A stretch of DNA of 64,000 nt from Thalassobacillus pellis. Its GTDB lineage: Bacteria; Bacillota; Bacilli; Bacillales; Halobacillaceae. The notes below the pieces were generated by a model that ran no database searches, was not told where the DNA came from, and saw only the letters and a list, made by a program, of their open reading frames with translations. How positions within the stretch are numbered: the first letter of the stretch is position 1; each line of letters begins with the position of its first letter. The translations under genes were made by a program, and so were the position numbers. The DNA is taken from positions 620,001 through 684,000 of the forward strand of contig NZ_JAFBDO010000002.1 in the NCBI RefSeq assembly GCF_016908295.1. The letters are read 5' to 3'. This document shows positions 36,432 through 45,431 of the stretch, one piece after another.

Positions 36432-38186
36432 TTAGAGATTTGATGAATTGAGAATTTTTTCTTTGTCCTGATATTGGATATCATATATCCGCTGGTATGG
36501 ACCGCCATTCGACAGTAAGTAATCATGAGTACCGCGTTCTTTAACACTGCCATCTTCCAGCACAAGAATTTCATCGGCATGCTTCAAGGAGGAAATACGA
36601 TGGGCAATGATGAATGTCGTCCTTCCGTGCATGACTTCCTTCAAAGCTTTTTGGATTTCAAATTCCGTCTCCATATCTACCGCGGATGTAGCATCGTCCA
36701 AAACTAAAATGCTCGGATCGATCAGGATAGCTCTGGCAATCGCTATCCGCTGTTTCTGTCCGCCCGAAAGTCCCATACCGCGCTCTCCAAGGAGGGTATC
36801 ATAGCCGTCAGGCATTTCAAGGATGAACTCATGGGCCTGAGCCCGTTTCGCTGCATCGATGATTTCCTCCATGGATGCATCTGGATTACCATAGGCGATA
36901 TTTTCTTTAATAGTTGTTGAAAATAAGAAGGACTCCTGGAGGACAAACCCGATATTTCTGCGCAAAGTTTTCAACGCGTATTGATCGACCGGTCTTCCAT
37001 CGACCAGCACTTCCCCTTCCTCCGGTTCATAAAAGCGGGTGATCAGCTGGGTGATGCTTGTTTTTCCAGACCCGGTCGCTCCAATCAGACCAATCACCTT
37101 TCCTGGAGGCGCATCGAAGGTGATGTTTTTCAATGCAGAGTCGTCATCTTTTGTGTACGTAAGAGTGACATTATTAAATGTTACATGGCCATCCAGACGT
37201 TGATTTGTGATCGGATCGTCTACTTCCTGGATATCTTCTTTTGCTTCTAAAATTTCCAAAAGACGTTCCCCAGATGCCTTGGACTGAGAAAATAAATTTA
37301 TGACAAATCCAAGGTTCATCAATGGTCCAAGAATGTACCAGACGAGGCTGAAAAAAGCGACAAGCTCCCCTAAAGCTAACTGATTATTGACAACCAGGTA
37401 CCCTCCATAGGCTAATAAAGCTACTACAGAGACATTACCGACAAACTCCATTAAAGGAAAATACTTCGCCCAAATGTTGGCTGTCGTAATATAATTCTGT
37501 CGGTAGTTATCATTCCTATTGGAAAACCGGCCAATCTCAAATCCTTCCCTCGACAGGGATTTGACTGTATTCATTCCACTGATATTTTCCTGAACGCGTG
37601 TATTCAGCTTCCCAAACGATTTCCTGATACTGCGGAACGCCGGGTGAACCTTCCTGTCGAACTGATAGACAACAATGGCAAGGAACGGCATCGCCGCCAT
37701 CGTAACAAGGGCAAGTGGAACAGAATAATAGAACATGACACTCAAGCTGATTAAAATCAAGGTTGTAATGCGTACCATTTCAGAAAAACCGAAAGATAGG
37801 AAGAAACGGAAACCTTCTACATCAGCTGTCAGACGTGACATGATATCTCCCGTTTTGGCATTGTCATAATACTTAAATGGGAGACGCTGCAATTTTTTAT
37901 ACAGCTCATCCCTCAGCTTATACACAGAAGTGATTCCGAACAAATCACCGAGGTATTGATGGAAATAAGTCGCAAATCCTTTTATAAGCATCAGCATAAT
38001 AAATGCACCGGCAAGATAAGGAATCATGCTGTACCTTTCCTGTGCCACAACATCATCAATCGTTTTCTGGAGGATTACTGGATAAACTACTGTTATCGCA
38101 GTGACCAACATTAAGAAGACAAGTGAGCTCAGAAGAAATTTCTTATATGGCCAATAAAACTCCTTAAGTTTTTTAAAGGTTTCCAT
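36432..38186 (-). CDS. heterodimeric ABC exporter, subunit with degenerate catalytic site
   Basis: 584 residues with six membrane helices and an ATPase domain. Walker A GATGSGKTS, canonical signature LSGGQKQR, but Walker B reads VLDDATSAVD, with Asp in place of the catalytic Glu. This asymmetry is the hallmark of heterodimeric exporters with one impaired ATP site. First gene of a two-gene operon. The start follows AAGGAGGGAG. A specific symbol is withheld because several paralogous pairs share this layout. Confidence 0.9.
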   Translation of the reverse strand: METFKKLKEFYWPYKKFLLSSLVFLMLVTAITVVYPVILQKTIDDVVAQERYSMIPYLAGAFIMLMLIKGFATYFHQYLGDLFGITSVYKLRDELYKKLQRLPFKYYDNAKTGDIMSRLTADVEGFRFFLSFGFSEMVRITTLILISLSVMFYYSVPLALVTMAAMPFLAIVVYQFDRKVHPAFRSIRKSFGKLNTRVQENISGMNTVKSLSREGFEIGRFSNRNDNYRQNYITTANIWAKYFPLMEFVGNVSVVALLAYGGYLVVNNQLALGELVAFFSLVWYILGPLMNLGFVINLFSQSKASGERLLEILEAKEDIQEVDDPITNQRLDGHVTFNNVTLTYTKDDDSALKNITFDAPPGKVIGLIGATGSGKTSITQLITRFYEPEEGEVLVDGRPVDQYALKTLRRNIGFVLQESFLFSTTIKENIAYGNPDASMEEIIDAAKRAQAHEFILEMPDGYDTLLGERGMGLSGGQKQRIAIARAILIDPSILVLDDATSAVDMETEFEIQKALKEVMHGRTTFIIAHRISSLKHADEILVLEDGSVKERGTHDYLLSNGGPYQRIYDIQYQDKEKILNSSNL

Positions 38187-38497
38187 TGTCTCCCTCCTTA
38201 ATCTAATTTTAACGTAATTATAAATATATCGGGTTCCGAAATAAATATCTACCCTTTTGCATCATTTTTTCAAAAAATTATGAAAGCAGTAGTATTGCTT
38301 CGAGATAAGGGGTTTTTAAGAATTTAGATACCTGTACACTCTCAATCGGCAAGCCTGTTTTACTATACGAACGCTAACTTATTCAGCCAGGTGCTGAATT
38401 ATTACTTGGCCATCCATTTATGTAATAAAAGTAAATGCTTTGAACTGAATTGTCGCCTGCGTTTATATTTACGTCGTCCAAGAATTCTTTACCTGCT

Positions 38498-38570
38498 TCC
38501 GCTGATTTCTTCCGCCCGTCCGCGGATGCTTCCACTGATTTTATCCACTCATTCATGAGCCGTTCACCGT
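38498..38570. repeat. degenerate short-period array
   Basis: Imperfect repetition of CTTCCGCTGATTTC-like words (TTCCGC, TCCGCGG, TTCCACTGATTTT, TCCACTCATT). The 38187-38909 interval between the exporter and ykuV has this array, the 113 bp tandem repeat and no gene. Confidence 0.5.
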
Positions 38571-38608
38571 TCAGAAACGCACAGTATTATTCCCCCAACT
38601 AATATAGA

Positions 38609-38834
38609 CTTTGCTGGTGTTCTTCCCCAGATTAGTTGCCCTTATACTTCCCACCTTAAAATTTTCCCGGCGTCGATGTACTTCCCTGAAAATTTTATAG
38701 ACGAACTGTAGTATTAGGAAGACTTTGCTGGCGTTCTTTGCCGGCTTAGTCGCCCTTATACTTCCCACCTTAAAATTTTCTCAGCGCCGATGTACTTCCC
38801 TGAAAATTTTATAGACGAACTGTAGTATATTCAT
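38609..38834. repeat. family E tandem repeat, two 113 bp units
   Basis: Unit 1 (38609-38721) and unit 2 (38722-38834) begin ACTTTGCTGG and end GAACTGTAGTATTA/TTC. Each holds a small stem near its start whose sequence differs between copies but still pairs (CTGG...CCAG, GCTGGC...GCCGGC), and an AAAATTTTC / GAAAATTTT stem. Confidence 0.88.
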
Positions 38835-38909
38835 CGGATAAAAAAAAGATTCTTTCATAATAGAAAACGAAAAAACCATCAGTGCTGTACTGATGGTTTT
38901 TATTTTTCA

Positions 38910-39359
38910 CTATTTTTCTGTAGCACCAAGGACACGATTGACACGCTTACGAAGCATCTTCATGCCGCCACCGCCTGCCTGGAAATGGCGAAGGTTTCCT
39001 TCTGCATCGAATACATAATAGGCCGGTACATATTGATTCTCGAAAGCATCCGTCAGAGCATGCTTGTTATCAACGAAAATTGGCTGAGTAATACCATGTT
39101 CTTCTGCGACTTCTTTAATTTTATCAAGATCCAGGTCTTTTTCCGAGCGAGGCATATGAACGGCAACAACATTCAATTCATCTTTGTATTCATCCCGGAA
39201 TTCATTTACATTGGGCATTGCTTCCTTACAGAGACCGCAGCTGACGGACCAGAAATGGATGAGTGTCGGCTTGTCACCTACGAGATCACTTTTTGACAAT
39301 TCACCGTTCAGCCACTCAGTCGCGCCTTGCAGTTCTGGCATTGGTTCTCTTAAACGCAT
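38910..39359 (-). CDS. ykuV: cytosolic thioredoxin-like oxidoreductase YkuV
   Basis: 149 residues of the TlpA/ResA-like thioredoxin fold with active site WSVSCGLC (C41, C44) but no signal peptide or membrane anchor, so it acts in the cytosol. It is very similar to YkuV of Bacillus subtilis. The start at 39359 follows AAAGGAGG; the longer frame to 39398 has no site. It is downstream of the peroxiredoxin gene, suggesting a shared thiol redox role. Confidence 0.93.
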   Translation of the reverse strand: MRLREPMPELQGATEWLNGELSKSDLVGDKPTLIHFWSVSCGLCKEAMPNVNEFRDEYKDELNVVAVHMPRSEKDLDLDKIKEVAEEHGITQPIFVDNKHALTDAFENQYVPAYYVFDAEGNLRHFQAGGGGMKMLRKRVNRVLGATEK

Positions 39360-39454
39360 TATATTTCCTCCTTTATAAATAGAAAAGGTTCGATACAAAA
39401 GGGCCTAACGTGATGTTAGACCCTTTCCTTCTATCTTGTCCTGATTATGCTTAA

Positions 39455-39997
39455 TTATAGAGTCTCTTGACCAGGCTTCCAGTTAGCTGGGCAAAGACCG
39501 CCAGTTTGAAGTGCTTGAAGCACGCGTAGTGTTTCGTCCACATCACGGCCAATGTTGTTATGGTTTACAACTTGGTACATTAGTTCACCTTCAGGGCTGA
39601 TGATGAACAAGCCGCGAAGTGCTACACCTTCATCTTCAATTAATACGCCGTAGTCTTTCGCTACCTGGTGGTTGGTGTCAGCAGCTAGAGAGTAAGCTAG
39701 ATCACCTAGTCCGTTTTCGTCGCGGGAAGTATTGATCCATGCCAAGTGAGTATGAATGGTATCTGTAGAAACACCCACAACTTCTGCATCCAGGTCTTCG
39801 AATTCATCAAAGCGGTCAGAAAGCGCTGTGATTTCAGTTGGACATACAAAAGTGAAGTCCATTGGATAGAAGAAAAGTACTGTCCATTTGTCGTTCTTCA
39901 TGTTTTCTTCTAGAGATACTTTACCGAATTCTTTGTTCGGCAGCACCGCGTCCATTTCAAAGCGTGGTGCTTGTTTTGCTACCATACGTTCTGCCAT
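39455..39997 (-). CDS. ykuU: 2-Cys peroxiredoxin YkuU
   Basis: 180 residues of the AhpC/Prx1 family: peroxidatic C52 in FVCPTE and resolving C169 in GGLCPANW. It reduces hydrogen peroxide and organic peroxides using a thioredoxin-like donor, possibly YkuV. The ATG at 39997 follows GGAGGG. A consensus sigma-A promoter with a downstream dyad lies in the intergenic region shared with ykuT. The longer frame to 40087 runs through the promoter and is rejected. Confidence 0.95.
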   Translation of the reverse strand: MAERMVAKQAPRFEMDAVLPNKEFGKVSLEENMKNDKWTVLFFYPMDFTFVCPTEITALSDRFDEFEDLDAEVVGVSTDTIHTHLAWINTSRDENGLGDLAYSLAADTNHQVAKDYGVLIEDEGVALRGLFIISPEGELMYQVVNHNNIGRDVDETLRVLQALQTGGLCPANWKPGQETL

Positions 39998-40030
39998 GAA
40001 AAATCCCTCCAAAAATTGATTAAAATATTT

Positions 40031-40087
40031 ACAACTACAGTTGTCAATCTCGGTTACTATTATAACGAGCTTGTTTTTTAAAGTCAA
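40031..40087 (-). promoter_or_regulatory. ykuU promoter with downstream dyad
   Basis: On the minus strand TTGACT (40082-40087), 17 bp, TATAAT (40059-40064), then the perfect inverted repeat ACAACTGTAGTTGT (40031-40044) about +8 to +21. The core ACAnnTGT resembles BlaI/MecI/CopY-type operators, but PerR or another regulator is not excluded. The 335 bp ykuU-ykuT gap has no gene. Confidence 0.7.
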
Positions 40088-40277
40088 TATTAAATGATAA
40101 TTAATTTAATCTAGACGCAAAACCTTTAAAATCAAAGCCCGCTTCTATAATATAACCTTCACACATTCTCATTAAACAATAACGTCTAGATAAAGTAAAA
40201 TGATATGTTTCATGATTCCCTAACATAGGACATTTTAAAGAAATTCTTCGTTTCAGCACCTTATAATTTGATAGTAT

Positions 40278-40306
40278 TTGACAAAATCCGCTATGGTTAG
40301 TAAAGA
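40278..40306 (+). promoter_or_regulatory. candidate promoter of ykuT
   Basis: A perfect -35 TTGACA (40278-40283), 17 bp, and a poor -10 TAAAGA (40301-40306) lie 28 bp before the gene start. Confidence 0.4.
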
Positions 40307-40333
40307 AATAGTGGTAGAAAGGAGAAAAGTTAC

Positions 40334-41179
40334 ATGAATTTATTTGAAGAAGGGTTTACCTTCAATGCAGCGGAATTGAGCGAAATTGTCATATCTGTTG
40401 CACTTAAGATTGGCTTATTGATTCTTGTTTTTGCAATTATCGCGCCCATCGGAAAGAAAGCGATCCAAGGTGCGATTAATAAAATCAGTAAAAGCCGGAA
40501 GCTTCCGGAGTCAAGGACATTGACACTGAGCAGGTTGAGCGTAAACATATTTTCTTATGTATTAATGTTTGTGTTTTCTGTCATGCTTCTTGAAATGCTC
40601 GGCATTCCAATTGGACCGCTGCTAGCCGGAGCAGGGATTGTCGGACTTGCCATTGGCTTTGGTGCTCAAGGTTTGGTCAGTGATATTGTCACTGGATTTT
40701 TCATCCTGATTGAACGCCAAGTAGATGTCGGGGATTATGTCACGACTGCAGGATATGATGGGGTAGTTGAAGAGGTCGGTCTACGCACCACCAAACTCCG
40801 GGGCTTCAACGGAACTCTCCATTATATACCCAATAGGGAAATTTCCGGGGTCAGCAATCATTCTCGTGGAAATATGCAGGCAATCGTTGATATCGGTATT
40901 GCCTATGATGAAAACATCGATCAGGCCATTACCATCCTCCAACGTGTCTGTGAGGATTTTGAGGCGAATGATGAGCGGATGAGAGAAGGACCAAGCGTGC
41001 TTGGTGTCCAGGCGCTCGGTTCATCGGATATTGTACTGCGTGTTCTTGGTAAAACAGAAAACATGGAACAATGGGGTGTAGAACGAGATTTGAAAAAAGC
41101 AATGAAAGAAGCGCTTGACGAAGCAGGTATTGAAATTCCGTTCCCTCACCAGGTAAATATCACTAAAAAGGATGCTTGA
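40334..41179 (+). CDS. ykuT: small-conductance mechanosensitive channel (MscS family, YkuT)
   Basis: 281 residues: three N-terminal membrane helices (third containing GIVGLAIGFGAQGLVSD), a beta domain with DVGDYV, and an alpha/beta C-terminal domain. MscS channels release solutes on hypo-osmotic shock. The ATG follows AAGGAG. The gene order ykuT-ykuU-ykuV matches Bacillus subtilis, although ykuT is divergent here. A family C hairpin acts as its terminator. Confidence 0.92.
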   Translation: MNLFEEGFTFNAAELSEIVISVALKIGLLILVFAIIAPIGKKAIQGAINKISKSRKLPESRTLTLSRLSVNIFSYVLMFVFSVMLLEMLGIPIGPLLAGAGIVGLAIGFGAQGLVSDIVTGFFILIERQVDVGDYVTTAGYDGVVEEVGLRTTKLRGFNGTLHYIPNREISGVSNHSRGNMQAIVDIGIAYDENIDQAITILQRVCEDFEANDERMREGPSVLGVQALGSSDIVLRVLGKTENMEQWGVERDLKKAMKEALDEAGIEIPFPHQVNITKKDA

Positions 41180-41253
41180 TTCTTTTTACAAATCCTTTTA
41201 AGTTACAAAACCCTCACGGAACAGATTGCGGCCACTGAAAAACTGAAGTTTAT

Positions 41254-41297
41254 AAAAAAGGTCTGTATGGAGTTCTATGTCCATACAGACTTTTTTG
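41254..41297 (+). terminator. family C hairpin as ykuT terminator
   Basis: AAAAAAGGTCTGTATGGA and TCCATACAGACTTTTTTG flank an eight-base loop. Interval 41180-41520 also has family A-like (41336-41358) and family B-like (41451-41480) fragments, but no gene. Confidence 0.85.
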
Positions 41298-41450
41298 TCT
41301 TTGATGTTGATAGATGACCCTTTAGAGTGGTCTTCCTCCAGCGCCTACGTCCTCGAAGGAGTTTAACTTTCAATGTTTAATGTATAAGAAAATGAACTTT
41401 TTAGATTATGCTAGTAGTTTGTAAACGGTTATATCCTAATGATTCCCCGA

Positions 41451-41480
41451 TGAGCGGTAGGTGGTGACGCCTGCGAAGGA
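41451..41480 (-). repeat. family B repeat fragment
   Basis: AGCGGTAGGTGGTGACGCCT matches the end block of family B; the rest of the element is missing. Confidence 0.6.
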
Positions 41481-41520
41481 CTCTCTCAATGGAATCGAGC
41501 AGATTCCGTGAAAGTTTTCG

Positions 41521-42801
41521 TTATACCCATACTTCTACTTTTTTAATTTGGCCATCATCCATATCGACTACCTTGAAGTTGTAGCCATGCTGAACCACAA
41601 TCGTTCCTTCCTCAGCATCGATTTCATTGGTATAAATGAAACCGGCGATTGTATCATAGTCTTCATTATCCAAATTAATATTGAAATATTCGTTGATATC
41701 CTGTATGGATACTTTCCCTTCGACAAGGAAGTGACCATTTTTCAGACGCTTGATGGCACGTTCTTCTTCCTGGTCAAATTCATCACGAATTTCCCCGACG
41801 ATTTCTTCAATGATATCTTCAATAGTCACAATGCCGGAAGTGCCCCCATACTCATCAATCAACACTGCTAAATGTGTACGTTCCTTCTGCATTCTTACGA
41901 GCAAATCATGGATTGGAATATTTTCAAATACTTTGACGACAGGACGGATAAACGGCTCAATGCTCTCCAGCTCATCAAAATCATTATAAAAAAGTTCCTT
42001 CATATGAATTACACCAAGTACGTGGTCCTTGTCATCATCGATAACCGGATAGCGTGTATAGCGTTCATGATGGATGAAACGTTTGATAGAATTAATTGAG
42101 TCATTGATATCAATAACTGAAACTTCTGTCCTTGGAATCATGATCTCCTTTGCTGTACGGTTATCAAATTCAAAAATTCTGTCCACATACCGGAATTCGG
42201 AACGGTTGATTTCTCCTTGCTCATAGCTTTGTGACAGAATATAGCGCAGTTCTTCCTCGGAATGTACTTCATCGGATTCCCTGACAGTTTGGAAACCGAG
42301 CATCCGTACAAGTATATTTGCTGATCCGTTCAAAAGCCAAATGAGTGGGTACATCATTTTACTATATAATATGAGCGGTCGGGACAATGCCAGCGTAATG
42401 CCTTCTGCCTTCTGGATGGCAAGTGTTTTTGGAGCAAGTTCTCCGAGTACCACATGAAGAAAAGTGATAATAAAAAAGGCAAGCCCGAAAGAAATGGCAT
42501 GACTGACCGCTTCAGGTAAATCGAATTGATGCAGCACAGGACGTAGCAGCACTTCAAGAGTCGGCTCCCCAAGCCAGCCGAGTCCTAATGCAGTTATCGT
42601 GATACCCAGCTGGCAAGCGGACAGATAATAATCCAGGTTATTGGAAAGCCGCAGTACATTTTCCGCTTTTCTATCCCCTTCTGCAGCCCGTGATTCCATT
42701 TTTGACTTCCTCACTTTGACAATCGCAAATTCACTGGCGACAAAAAATGCCGTCAATATAATCAGAATAGCGACCGCCAATAGCTTCAGCGTGACTTCCA
42801 T
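41521..42801 (-). CDS. CNNM/CorC-HlyC family transporter
   Basis: 426 residues: a DUF21 (CNNM) membrane domain with three or four helices (1-200), a CBS pair (about 215-335) and a C-terminal CorC_HlyC domain (350-426). Such proteins are proposed Mg2+ or Na+/Mg2+ exporters; regulation by ATP-Mg binding to CBS domains is known for the family. The ATG follows GGAGAG. Bacillus subtilis has several paralogues (YhdP, YqhB and others), so no symbol is assigned. Confidence 0.9.
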   Translation of the reverse strand: MEVTLKLLAVAILIILTAFFVASEFAIVKVRKSKMESRAAEGDRKAENVLRLSNNLDYYLSACQLGITITALGLGWLGEPTLEVLLRPVLHQFDLPEAVSHAISFGLAFFIITFLHVVLGELAPKTLAIQKAEGITLALSRPLILYSKMMYPLIWLLNGSANILVRMLGFQTVRESDEVHSEEELRYILSQSYEQGEINRSEFRYVDRIFEFDNRTAKEIMIPRTEVSVIDINDSINSIKRFIHHERYTRYPVIDDDKDHVLGVIHMKELFYNDFDELESIEPFIRPVVKVFENIPIHDLLVRMQKERTHLAVLIDEYGGTSGIVTIEDIIEEIVGEIRDEFDQEEERAIKRLKNGHFLVEGKVSIQDINEYFNINLDNEDYDTIAGFIYTNEIDAEEGTIVVQHGYNFKVVDMDDGQIKKVEVWV

Positions 42802-42909
42802 CCAATCTCTCCTCTTAAAAAAACAGCTATGTACAGGAGCGAAATACCGCTCCTTGTTTCTTGTTTAGCAAATGATGTGGATAGACTTCTACAGCGGGCT
42901 ATACTTGGC

Positions 42910-43020
42910 TCCAGCGTCTACCCCCTCGTGGTCTTAAGCCCATCCTCTCTGTGACAAAAATCGTCACGGCGAGGCTTGGCTTAAGCTGGTCGGGGGGACC
43001 AAGGCGCTTCCGCTTTTGTT
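42910..43020 (-). repeat. family A palindromic repeat, copy 5
   Basis: Inverted orientation: AGCGTCTACCCCCTCG through GGCGCTTCCGCTTTTG. Copy 6 starts 119 bp later and differs by little more than one G in the GGGGG run. This repeat pair fills the 338 bp between the CorC gene and ykuS. Confidence 0.9.
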
Positions 43021-43028
43021 TCATCCAG

Positions 43029-43138
43029 CTCAGCGTCTACCCCCTCGTGGTCTTAAGCCCATCCTCTCTGTGACAAAAATCGTCACGGCGAGGCTTGGCT
43101 TAAGCTGGTCGGGGGACCAAGGCGCTTCCGCTTTTGTT
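43029..43138 (-). repeat. family A palindromic repeat, copy 6
   Basis: Near-perfect tandem duplicate of copy 5, ending at the ykuS stop codon. Confidence 0.9.
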
Positions 43139-43139
43139 T

Positions 43140-43382
43140 CTACCCTAGCCGTTGTTCCACCTGGCTGCAAACTTCTTCTGCCGTGCAGCCATGAGCGTTA
43201 ATGACTGATTTTTCTGTTACTGTATCCTGCATGCCCATGGTGTCTTTGTCCTGCCCTGAAATAACACAGCAGTCACAGCCATCAGCATCCTGTTCATTTC
43301 TCATGGTAACAATATCATACCCTTTTTCTTTTAATGCGGAACTTATGTCTGCAAGACTTTCTTCTACTGCGATTTTTTTCAT
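43140..43382 (-). CDS. ykuS: UPF0180 family protein YkuS
   Basis: 80 residues with the family pattern AVEESLADISSALKEKGY, DGCDCCVISGQD and SVINAHG. The paired Cys residues (DCDCC) suggest metal or redox roles, but none is established. The start at 43382 follows GGAGGAAGG; the longer frame to 43448 has no site. It lies just upstream of the deacetylase gene's end. Confidence 0.9.
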   Translation of the reverse strand: MKKIAVEESLADISSALKEKGYDIVTMRNEQDADGCDCCVISGQDKDTMGMQDTVTEKSVINAHGCTAEEVCSQVEQRLG

Positions 43383-43454
43383 GGTACCTTCCTCCTTTGG
43401 TTTTGTACATACTATATTGTTACCTTGAGGAAAGAAGGTATGCAGCAAGCATTG

Positions 43455-44573
43455 TCACTTCCAGTTGCGGATGGTTTTTTCAACCACATCTACACCTATT
43501 GGCAGCGCTTTTTCATCTGGAGAAAGCCGTGCATGATGCAAACCATTTTCGGAATCTACACCGAGCCAGAACATGAAACCGGGAATTTCTCTTAACATGA
43601 AACCAAAATCTTCCCCAGTCATCGCAGCAGGAGCCTCAATAATATTCACATCTGCAAGCGAAGCTACCTGTTTAAATTGAGCGACGGCCGTTGAGTCATT
43701 GGAAACTTGATAATAATTGGACCCGTAATCAATGTGAATAAGACAGTCATGTCCTGTCTCGATACCTTTTGAAAGGAGTTCAATTTGTTTCTTCACTTGA
43801 TTCATCGCTTCTGGGGACATCGTACGGATTGTACCTTCAAGACGGGCAGTTTCAGCGATGATATTTTGTACGGTTCCCCCCACAATTTTTCCGACTGTGA
43901 TGACAGCACTGTCTAGCGGGTCGACCCCGCGTGAGACAATTTGCTGAAGGCGAGTGACAAAATCACTTGCAGCAACAACCATGTCCCGTGTCAAATGAGG
44001 ATAGGCTGCGTGTCCTCCCTTTCCTTTCAAATCGATGAAAAGTTCACTTGTATTTGCAAAGAGGATCCCTTCCTTAGTCGAAAGCGTGCCGACAGGAAGC
44101 TCAGGGGCAATATGCTGTGCGAAAATGACATCCGGCCGCCATTGCTGGAATTCCTCGCTTTCTAATAAAGGAAGTGCTCCTCCCGGCCCCTCTTCTGCCG
44201 GCTGGAAAATCATGACCACATTATGTTCTGGTGGTTTTTCTGCCAGCCTGTGCAGCACCCCGAGAGCTATCGTCATATGGAAATCATGTCCACAGGCATG
44301 CATCCTGCCTTCATGACGGGAATGAAAAGAATAACCTGTCTCCTCCTTAATTGGAAGTCCATCGATATCCGCACGGTAACCAATCGTTTTACCTGGTCTG
44401 ATTCCTTTTATATAAACAAGAACCCCAGTCCGCCATGTTTTTACGGTTAGATGTTTCTGTGGAAAGGAGCTGATCTGATCAAGTAAATATTGCTGCGTTT
44501 TGTATTCTTGAAAGCCTAACTCCGGAATCTGGTGCAGCTGTCTCCGTATGGTTGTCAATTGTTCCGATTCCAT
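43455..44573 (-). CDS. ykuR: N-acetyl-diaminopimelate deacetylase
   Basis: 372 residues of the M20D amidohydrolase family: metal site HACGHD (C94, H96, D97), E127-E128 in PAEEGPGG, and GEDFGFML near the C-terminus. By synteny with dapH it should deacetylate N-acetyl-LL-diaminopimelate in the acetylase branch of lysine and peptidoglycan precursor synthesis. Related enzymes cleave other N-acetyl amino acids. The ATG follows AAAGGACGG. It is 61 bp downstream of dapH. Confidence 0.92.
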   Translation of the reverse strand: MESEQLTTIRRQLHQIPELGFQEYKTQQYLLDQISSFPQKHLTVKTWRTGVLVYIKGIRPGKTIGYRADIDGLPIKEETGYSFHSRHEGRMHACGHDFHMTIALGVLHRLAEKPPEHNVVMIFQPAEEGPGGALPLLESEEFQQWRPDVIFAQHIAPELPVGTLSTKEGILFANTSELFIDLKGKGGHAAYPHLTRDMVVAASDFVTRLQQIVSRGVDPLDSAVITVGKIVGGTVQNIIAETARLEGTIRTMSPEAMNQVKKQIELLSKGIETGHDCLIHIDYGSNYYQVSNDSTAVAQFKQVASLADVNIIEAPAAMTGEDFGFMLREIPGFMFWLGVDSENGLHHARLSPDEKALPIGVDVVEKTIRNWK

Positions 44574-44634
44574 GCTAATCCGTCCTTTCGCTTATAGAAA
44601 TGGCCCTGCAATCAGCAAGGCCACTCTTTTACAG

Positions 44635-45354
44635 TCAATTATCCAGTTTACGCAATTCCTGTTTGATTTCGGTTTTCGATTTGGTCTGATCGTCGATATC
44701 TTTTATTTTCTTAGCAGGTGTACCTGCTACAAGTGTATTGGGAGGAACGTCTTCAGTTACAATCGCACCTGCTGCAACTACAGAACCTTGCCCTACGGTA
44801 ACACCCTCCAATACAACTGCATTTGCGCCAATAATGACGCCGTCTTCAATGACTACAGGGCTGGCGGATGGCGGTTCAATGACACCAGCGAGTACTGCTC
44901 CGGCACCGATGTGACAGTTTTTTCCTACAGTCGCTCTTCCACCTAATACGACATTCATATCAATCATCGTTCCGTCCCCTACCACGGAACCGATATTAAT
45001 CATGGCACCCATCATAATGATACAGCCGTCGCCGATTTCCACTTGGTCGCGAATGACTGCTCCCGGCTCAATCCGTGCGTTTACCTCTTTCAAATCAAGC
45101 AGCGGAATGGCAGAGTTTCTACGGTCATTTTCCAGGACATAATCTTCAATATTATTTTTATTCGTCTCAAGCGCTTGTTTGATCGCTTTCCATTCTCCGA
45201 ATAATACGCCAGTTTTTTCATCAACAAAATCCTGTATCTCTTCACCAAAATCGATGTCGGTGAGGTTTTCTCCTTTTACGTAAACTTTTACTGGTGTGGA
45301 TTTGGTACTATTTGAGATAAAAGAAATAATTTCGTTAGCATCCATCTGTTTCAA
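44635..45354 (-). CDS. dapH: tetrahydrodipicolinate N-acetyltransferase
   Basis: 239 residues: an N-terminal alpha/beta domain and a left-handed beta helix of hexapeptide repeats (about 90-205) such as IGDGCI and VGDGTM. It acetylates tetrahydrodipicolinate with acetyl-CoA in the meso-diaminopimelate pathway. The start is a TTG behind AGGAGGAA; an ATG three codons on is less well placed. It forms an operon with the deacetylase gene. Confidence 0.94.
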   Translation of the reverse strand: MKQMDANEIISFISNSTKSTPVKVYVKGENLTDIDFGEEIQDFVDEKTGVLFGEWKAIKQALETNKNNIEDYVLENDRRNSAIPLLDLKEVNARIEPGAVIRDQVEIGDGCIIMMGAMINIGSVVGDGTMIDMNVVLGGRATVGKNCHIGAGAVLAGVIEPPSASPVVIEDGVIIGANAVVLEGVTVGQGSVVAAGAIVTEDVPPNTLVAGTPAKKIKDIDDQTKSKTEIKQELRKLDN

Positions 45355-45431
45355 TGTCTATTCCTCCTCTGTTATGTATCCTTACTGTTTCATTTTACTG
45401 TATCAAAGTGCCATAGCTGTGACAAGAATTT

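Noticed and set aside
39997-40087. N-terminal extension of ykuU
   Set aside because: It would be read from within the -35/-10 promoter elements.
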